Source: Spartobacteria bacterium UBA6821
GTDB lineage: Bacteria; Verrucomicrobiota; Verrucomicrobiia; Chthoniobacterales; UBA6821
Direction of reading: 5' to 3'
Assembly: GCA_002452515.1 (NCBI GenBank)
Contig: DKEN01000103.1
Location: 3,773-13,476 of the forward strand
DNA length: 9,704 nt
Below, one piece after another: positions 6,447 through 9,704 of the stretch (positions are counted from its first letter, which is position 1; each line of letters opens with the position of its first letter). The notes beneath the pieces are model-generated. The model saw only the letters and a program-made list of their open reading frames with translations, did not search any database and had not been told where the DNA came from. Position numbers and translations under genes: made by a program.

Positions 6447-6479
6447 TGAAAGCTGAAACTTGAAAGCTGAAGGCTGAAA
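6447..6479 (+). repeat. Short tandem GAAAGCTGAA-type repeats
   Basis: Just after the tsaD stop, TGAAAGCTGAA occurs at 6447-6457 and again at 6461-6471, followed by a partial AGGCTGAAA at 6471-6479. It looks like a degenerate dispersed repeat. No gene function is evident. Confidence 0.65.
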
Positions 6480-6510
6480 TAAAATTACTGACAGAGATCA
6501 GAGGACAGAA

Positions 6511-6592
6511 CCAACCCGGTGGGAACCGGGACGGTAGACTGCGATGAAATCGTAGCCCGTAGGGAGCCACAGCTTCCCGGGAGGGAAGTGGC
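6511..6592 (+). ncRNA. Three-hairpin cluster resembling part of a cobalamin riboswitch
   Basis: Three successive stems fold on the plus strand. They are CCCGGT/ACCGGG closing a GGGA tetraloop (6515-6530), CTGCGAT/ATCGTAG closing GAA (6539-6555, inside an ACGG/CCGT pair), and CTTCCC/GGGAAG closing GGGA (6573-6588, inside a GCCA/TGGC pair). The order CCGGTGGGAACC, then ACGGT, ACTG, AGCCAC and GGGAAG resembles the conserved core and B12 box of cobalamin riboswitches. The upstream GGGAA-type segment and the downstream CCAGGA/CCTGCC-like arm are not convincing. The next gene (VapB-like) has no B12 link. It could be a decayed riboswitch, a diverged variant, or an unrelated structured repeat. The hairpins are seen; the identity is tentative. 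Confidence 0.35.
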
Positions 6593-6655
6593 GTCAAATC
6601 AGCATTCGCAATGCCAATCTTGAATTAAACCCATCTTCCCATAGAGTGATTTTAT

Positions 6656-6904
6656 ATGAAGAAGACGCTTGATCTCCCAAATGCGCTGATGCTGGAGGCC
6701 AAGACGGTAGCGGACCGGCGGCGCACAACGCTACGGGTCATCATCGAACATGCCTTGCGTCGGGAATTGGTGGAACTTTCAACATCCAGCCGTGTTCAGG
6801 AGTGTCCCGCCGAGCTGAATGCCTACGGATTTCCTGTTCTCAAAAGAGAGAAGAAGAACCACGGGCGACTGACCAGTGAGATGGTCTATCAGATGGAGGA
6901 TTAA
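6656..6904 (+). CDS. VapB-like ribbon-helix-helix antitoxin, orphan
   Basis: A small protein of 82 residues. The N-terminal part, K-K-T-L-D-L-P-N-A-L followed by two helices to about residue 38 (R-R-T-T-L-R-V-I-I-E-H-A-L-R-R-E-L), matches the ribbon-helix-helix DNA-binding fold of VapB antitoxins. The tail Y-G-F-P-V-L then R-L-T-S-E-M-V is like the toxin-binding tails of that family. In a complete module it would bind and silence a VapC PIN-domain RNase and repress its own operon. No PIN gene follows; the next gene is an unrelated VOC-fold protein 60 bases on, and no frame in 6905-6964 looks like a toxin remnant. The Shine-Dalgarno is poor (AGAGTGA-like). It is either the remnant of a lost toxin-antitoxin pair or a solo regulator. 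Confidence 0.7.
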   Translation: MKKTLDLPNALMLEAKTVADRRRTTLRVIIEHALRRELVELSTSSRVQECPAELNAYGFPVLKREKKNHGRLTSEMVYQMED

Positions 6905-6964
6905 GAATTCAGAGGATAGAAATCAATACTCTGCATTCAACTAATACTAGTTAGGAAAAATGAT

Positions 6965-7357
6965 ATGACTGTCCCACGAGCAAACTCCTACATCGGCATC
7001 ACTACCGAGAAATTCAAGGAGACAGCCGATTTCTATATTCAATACTTCGGATACTCGGTCAACGCCGAGACAGAAAGTTTTATTGTTATTCAATCTCCGA
7101 ACCAAAAAAGAACTTTTGGATTCAGCGCCCCTTCCAAAGATAAAGGATTTATCACCACATTCAGCGGCGGCATTCAGTTGCCATTTCTCGTTGATGATAT
7201 TGATGCAGCCTTAGCAGCATTCAAACAAGCTGGCGTTTCCATCACCAGAAATATTGATATTGAAGAGTGGGGAGAAAAACATTTTGTCATTTCAGATCCA
7301 ACCGGGATTGAACTCTATATTTCCGAGACACCAAAGAAAGCTGATCAGGTTGCTTAG
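6965..7357 (+). CDS. VOC-fold (glyoxalase/bleomycin-resistance-like) protein
   Basis: A protein of 130 residues with one vicinal-oxygen-chelate domain in two beta-alpha-beta-beta-beta halves. Visible are Y-I-G-I-T-T at 9-14, F-Y-I-Q-Y-F-G-Y at 23-30, L-P-F-L-V-D-D-I-D at 72-80, and D-P-T-G-I-E-L-Y-I at 111-119. E116 is in the usual metal-ligand place. The other usual ligand positions seem not to be His or Glu (Q71 where many have His, and no His in the first strand). This points to a binding or resistance type rather than a glyoxalase I enzyme, but that is inference. AGGA at 6953-6956 with an 8-base spacer supports this start. The gene is about 41% G+C in sampled lines against about 60% in tsaD, which suggests horizontal acquisition. 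It may share a transcript with the VapB-like gene. Substrate unknown. Confidence 0.85.
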   Translation: MTVPRANSYIGITTEKFKETADFYIQYFGYSVNAETESFIVIQSPNQKRTFGFSAPSKDKGFITTFSGGIQLPFLVDDIDAALAAFKQAGVSITRNIDIEEWGEKHFVISDPTGIELYISETPKKADQVA

Positions 7358-7612
7358 CTGTATCGAGCATGGGATCGCTCAGTTCGTTTCGTTGAGCTTT
7401 CGAAGGGCGTAAAATTCAGTTCGGTCAAAGCGCAGGAAGTTTCGATGCTGCGCAAGGCCTCCAAGCGAAGCAGAACGCCGAGAGCAGGGAAGCACGGTGT
7501 AGACTGTGCTTTTGCACAGCCCAAAGGGCGAGGCAGTCGGGAGATGGTGAGTCAATTGTCCTACGGCAAGCGCAGGCCAACGCCGCTATCCACCAATATC
7601 GCAAGCCCATAG
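7358..7612. other. Gene-free convergent gap with hairpins
   Basis: This stretch lies between the ends of the VOC gene and queE, and I see no credible coding region. Plus-strand hairpins are visible: CTGTGC/GCACAG with a TTTT loop (7504-7519), GCCC/GGGC with an AAA loop (7519-7529, sharing a base with the first), and a bulged stem CTGCGC/GCG-AAG-CAG (7448-7473). It is richer in G+C than the VOC gene beside it. A bidirectional terminator would be expected here, but no stem with a T-run is seen. It may be a remnant of a structured repeat. Confidence 0.45.
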
Positions 7613-8311
7613 CTATGTTCCGCGCGTATTGCCAAACAACTCAATCTGTAAACGTGGCGCAAACCGAAAACCATGTTCCAAGCAGATCTCGGCTAGCAGC
7701 GGGCCGCGTTCTCGCAACGTTTCCACATCAGTCCCCTCGGGCATCAGCAAGACCCGGTCACGGGTAAAGCCGGGTATGGTTCCAATCTCCGCCAGCAAAC
7801 TTTCGACCTCCGGCATGTCCTCCACGGCGGAGACGACAAACTTGAGCTGAGACTGATAGTTGCTGAGCCAGTTGCGGATGACTTCGGGCTGAAGTCGTCT
7901 GGCTTCGTGGCGCGTACTCCATGCTCCTGCTTGGCCCTCATCCGGCGTGGAATTCGCAAGTTTCGGACTGAGCGAGGCGAGATCACAGACGATCCAATCC
8001 GGATCCACCGTGGCCGCCGTCTCGATGGTGATGTGCAGACCCGCTTCACGGAGTCCGGCAGTGAGTTCTCGGATTCCAGACGCAATCATCGGTTCGCCTC
8101 CCGTCACGACGACATGACTGCAGTCGTAGGCCTTCACCTGCTCAATGATGGCCGCGATCTCCATGGTCTCGCCTTCGGGATTCCAGGAGGCGTACGGAGT
8201 ATCGCACCAGCGGCAGCGGAGATTGCATCCGGAAGTGCGGACAAAAACAGAAGGGACCCCGAGCAGTAATCCCTCTCCCTGAATGGAATGGAAAATTTCA
8301 GAGATTCGCAT
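7613..8311 (-). CDS. queE: 7-carboxy-7-deazaguanine synthase (radical SAM)
   Basis: A predicted radical SAM enzyme converting 6-carboxy-tetrahydropterin (CPH4) to 7-carboxy-7-deazaguanine (CDG) in queuosine and preQ0 synthesis. It has 232 residues. Visible: F-H-S-I-Q-G-E-G at 7-14, typical of QueE; the 4Fe-4S triad C29-x3-C33-x2-C36 in S-G-C-N-L-R-C-R-W-C-D; G-G-E-P at 71-74 for SAM binding; and I-E-T-A at 96-99, then L-S-P-K at 114-117. The start is the ATG at 8311-8309; no clear Shine-Dalgarno precedes it. It is downstream of queF and queC on the same strand but about 300 bases away, across a repeat-rich gap, so co-transcription is possible but not assured. queD, which supplies the substrate, is not in the window. 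Confidence 0.95.
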   Translation of the reverse strand: MRISEIFHSIQGEGLLLGVPSVFVRTSGCNLRCRWCDTPYASWNPEGETMEIAAIIEQVKAYDCSHVVVTGGEPMIASGIRELTAGLREAGLHITIETAATVDPDWIVCDLASLSPKLANSTPDEGQAGAWSTRHEARRLQPEVIRNWLSNYQSQLKFVVSAVEDMPEVESLLAEIGTIPGFTRDRVLLMPEGTDVETLRERGPLLAEICLEHGFRFAPRLQIELFGNTRGT

Positions 8312-8610
8312 GAGCTTTGGGGTAAAAAGTGGGAAAGTTTGAAGGTGGGAAGGTGAAGCACCGCGTGATTAGAGCGTTTTAGGAAAAGATGTGGCCATTA
8401 ATAAGCTCCTGATCCCCGAATTTATTACCACAGAGAGGGATCCAAGGCCCACCCAAGGTGGGACAAAGTAAAAGAGGAAGAGATATTCCAGAGATGCATT
8501 TTTGATTTTTTGCGGCAACCTTGGCTGTTTTCTTTGTCAGTCCTTTGTGGTGAAAATCATCCGGCTATTCCTCAGCTTAAAATACTCTAAGGTCGGTACC
8601 TTCCCACTTT
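8312..8610. repeat. Repeat-rich spacer between queC and queE
   Basis: No gene is seen in these 299 bases. A 13-base inverted pair, GTAAAAAGTGGGA at 8322-8334 and its complement at 8602-8614, flanks the whole spacer. A second pair of GTGGGAAGGT type lies just inside (near 8345-8355 and 8597-8607). A compact hairpin CCCACC-CAA-GGTGGG is at 8448-8462. ACCACAGAGAGG near 8427-8438 faces an inverted CCTTTGTGGT near 8542-8551. These look like nested dispersed repeats inserted between two genes of one pathway. No T-run follows the hairpin on the minus strand. Confidence 0.65.
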
Positions 8611-9318
8611 TTACTTTAAAACGTTCCCACCCTCTCCCGCAGGTCTCGGCGGCAACGGATCGGTCGCGGCGTACTGCGTCGGGTCGGAAACTCCGGCGAG
8701 GAGGAAGGCCTCACGGCGTTCAACACAGGTGCCACAGCTACCACAGTGGAGTTCCTCCCCTTTGTAGCAGGACCAGGTATGGGAATAATCGACCCCAAGC
8801 GCCCTCCCGATTCTGACGATGCCGGCTTTGTCCGTGGAGACAAAGGGGCGAAGTAGCGCAATCCGTGCATAGGTTCCCTCGGATATTGCCCGGGCCATCG
8901 GTTCCAGGAATTCCTCCCGGCAGTCGGGATAGATCGCATGGTCTCCCGAGTGTGCTGCGATGACGACTCCTTCGGCACCGTGACTCTCGGCAAATCCTGC
9001 CGCGATCGCCAGCATGATGCCGTTCCGGAAGGGAACCACCGTCTTTTTCATCGATTCCTCTTCGTAATGACCGTCGGGTATCTCGCCGCCGCTTTTCAGC
9101 AGATCGGAGTGGAATTCCTGCGCCACGAAATCCAGTGCGGCGATGCGGTGGGGAATCCCGGACTTGGCACAGTGCCAGGCGGCCATTGGGAGTTCCTTGG
9201 CATGATGCTTCGCCCCGTAATCAAAACTGAGCGCGGCAAGCACCTCGTGCTCCTGCAGCGCCTCATGAAAGGCCGTGACGGAATCCATCCCGCCGCTCAG
9301 CAGGACGACCACTTTCAT
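8611..9318 (-). CDS. queC: 7-cyano-7-deazaguanine (preQ0) synthase
   Basis: A predicted ATP-dependent ligase turning CDG and ammonia into preQ0, the step after QueE. It has 235 residues. Visible: the PP-loop S-G-G-M-D-S at 8-13; S-F-D-Y-G-A-K-H at 31-38; V-P-F-R-N-G at 95-100, typical of QueC; and the zinc site C184, C192, C195, C198 in S-C-Y-K-G-E-E-L-H-C-G-S-C-G-T-C. The ATG (9318-9316) overlaps the queF stop TGA (9317-9315), so the two are translationally coupled; an AAGAAGG lies upstream. The last residues (P-L-P-P-R-P-A-G-E-G-G-N-V-L-K) run into the repeat-rich spacer and look like a repeat-derived tail after the conserved end. Confidence 0.96.
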   Translation of the reverse strand: MKVVVLLSGGMDSVTAFHEALQEHEVLAALSFDYGAKHHAKELPMAAWHCAKSGIPHRIAALDFVAQEFHSDLLKSGGEIPDGHYEEESMKKTVVPFRNGIMLAIAAGFAESHGAEGVVIAAHSGDHAIYPDCREEFLEPMARAISEGTYARIALLRPFVSTDKAGIVRIGRALGVDYSHTWSCYKGEELHCGSCGTCVERREAFLLAGVSDPTQYAATDPLPPRPAGEGGNVLK

Positions 9319-9704
9319 TTGCCGGCCTTCTTGGCTTTGTTAGCTTCATGAGTGGCCTCGACCCTGATGCCAATACCGCCACGGGGTGAAAAATCACCGA
9401 TCACGGTGGCCCGTCGTGGCGCGATGGCGGCGACGACATCATTGAGAATTTTGTTCACGATCCCCTCGGCAAAAACGGCCTGATTGCGGTAGGCACCGAG
9501 GTAGTGCTTGAGCGACTTGCTCTCGATGCAGCGTCGGTCGGGCGTGTAGCGGATGATGATCTCGGCAAAATCGGGCTGACCGGTCACCGGGCAGTGGGAG
9601 GTAAATTCCTCCGTTGAAAAGGTGACCTCATAATCGCGCTTCGCGGGACTTTCAAAACTCTCCAGCACCGCCTCGTCTGGAGACGAAAGCTGCGGGAGCG
9701 GCCC
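9315..9704 (-). CDS. queF: NADPH-dependent 7-cyano-7-deazaguanine reductase, 5' end beyond window
   Basis: Predicted short (unimodal) QueF, a tunnelling-fold enzyme that reduces the preQ0 nitrile to the preQ1 amine with NADPH. The frame is open to the right edge and reads L-P-Q-L-S-S-P-D-E-A-V-L-E-S-F before R-D-Y-E-V. This is normal QueF N-terminal sequence, so the true start lies outside the window and the GTG at 9668 is not the start. Visible: E-F-T-S-H-C-P-V-T-G-Q-P-D-F with the catalytic Cys and Asp, S-K-S-L-K-H-Y-L-G-A-Y-R-N, and S-P-R-G-G-I. In the stretch usually F-H-E the sequence is F-A-E: the Glu is kept but the His is Ala. The tail is Lys/Ala-rich. It overlaps queC by 4 bases and heads the visible que cluster. 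Confidence 0.94.
   Translation of the reverse strand, partial: GPLPQLSSPDEAVLESFESPAKRDYEVTFSTEEFTSHCPVTGQPDFAEIIIRYTPDRRCIESKSLKHYLGAYRNQAVFAEGIVNKILNDVVAAIAPRRATVIGDFSPRGGIGIRVEATHEANKAKKAGK

Noticed and set aside
6447..6479. CRISPR array
   Set aside because: The repeats are about 11 bases with almost no spacers, and no cas genes are in the window.
7425..7610. Small minus-strand protein downstream of queE
   Set aside because: A 61-residue Cys/Ala/Leu-rich frame across a hairpin-rich region, with no ribosome binding site or family resemblance.
8448..8462. Terminator for queC
   Set aside because: A neat six-base hairpin, but no T-run follows on the minus strand.
9315..9668. QueF starting at the GTG at 9668
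   Set aside because: Normal QueF N-terminal sequence continues upstream in frame to the window edge, so the gene is partial.

Overview
The window reads as a bacterial chromosome segment of fairly high G+C (about 60% in sampled housekeeping-gene lines). Its housekeeping genes are tightly packed and separated by repeat-filled gaps. I infer a Verrucomicrobiota-like organism, at moderate confidence. The reasons are the family sequences, the TTG/GTG starts, and dispersed-repeat seeds of a kind I remember from genomes of that group and its relatives (AGGATTAACAGGAT, GAAAGCTGAA, CCACAGAG). No 16S or other marker in the window settles this.

Layout. Minus strand, 1-938: the start of a probable membrane or secreted protein running off the left edge, preceded by prmA (ribosomal protein L11 methyltransferase). 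Positions 939-1386 hold no gene but contain a striking 368-bp element (1008-1375). It has 33-bp terminal inverted repeats and a predicted three-way-junction fold. Plus strand, 1387-6441: nuoB and nuoC (complex I), rnd (RNase D), nadC (NAD synthesis), birA (biotin ligase) and tsaD (tRNA t6A synthesis). The nuoB-nuoC and nuoC-rnd pairs overlap by 4 bases, and the nadC gaps are short, so nuoB to birA looks like one transcript. An inverted repeat that carries the birA stop codon separates birA from tsaD.

Positions 6442-7612 look like an accessory insert. They hold short GAAAGCTGAA repeats, a hairpin cluster resembling part of a cobalamin riboswitch, an orphan VapB-like antitoxin gene, a low-G+C VOC-fold gene, and a gene-free structured stretch. 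Minus strand, 7613-9704: queF, queC and queE, three consecutive enzymes of queuosine precursor synthesis (CDG to preQ0 to preQ1). queF and queC overlap by 4 bases. queE is separated from queC by about 300 bases of repeats.

Functionally the window mixes respiration (nuoBC), cofactor supply (nadC, birA) and translation or tRNA modification (prmA, tsaD, queCEF, with rnd for RNA trimming). The most unusual object is the 1008-1375 element. Next are the truncated BirA, the riboswitch-like cluster at 6511-6592, and the detached nuoBC pair.
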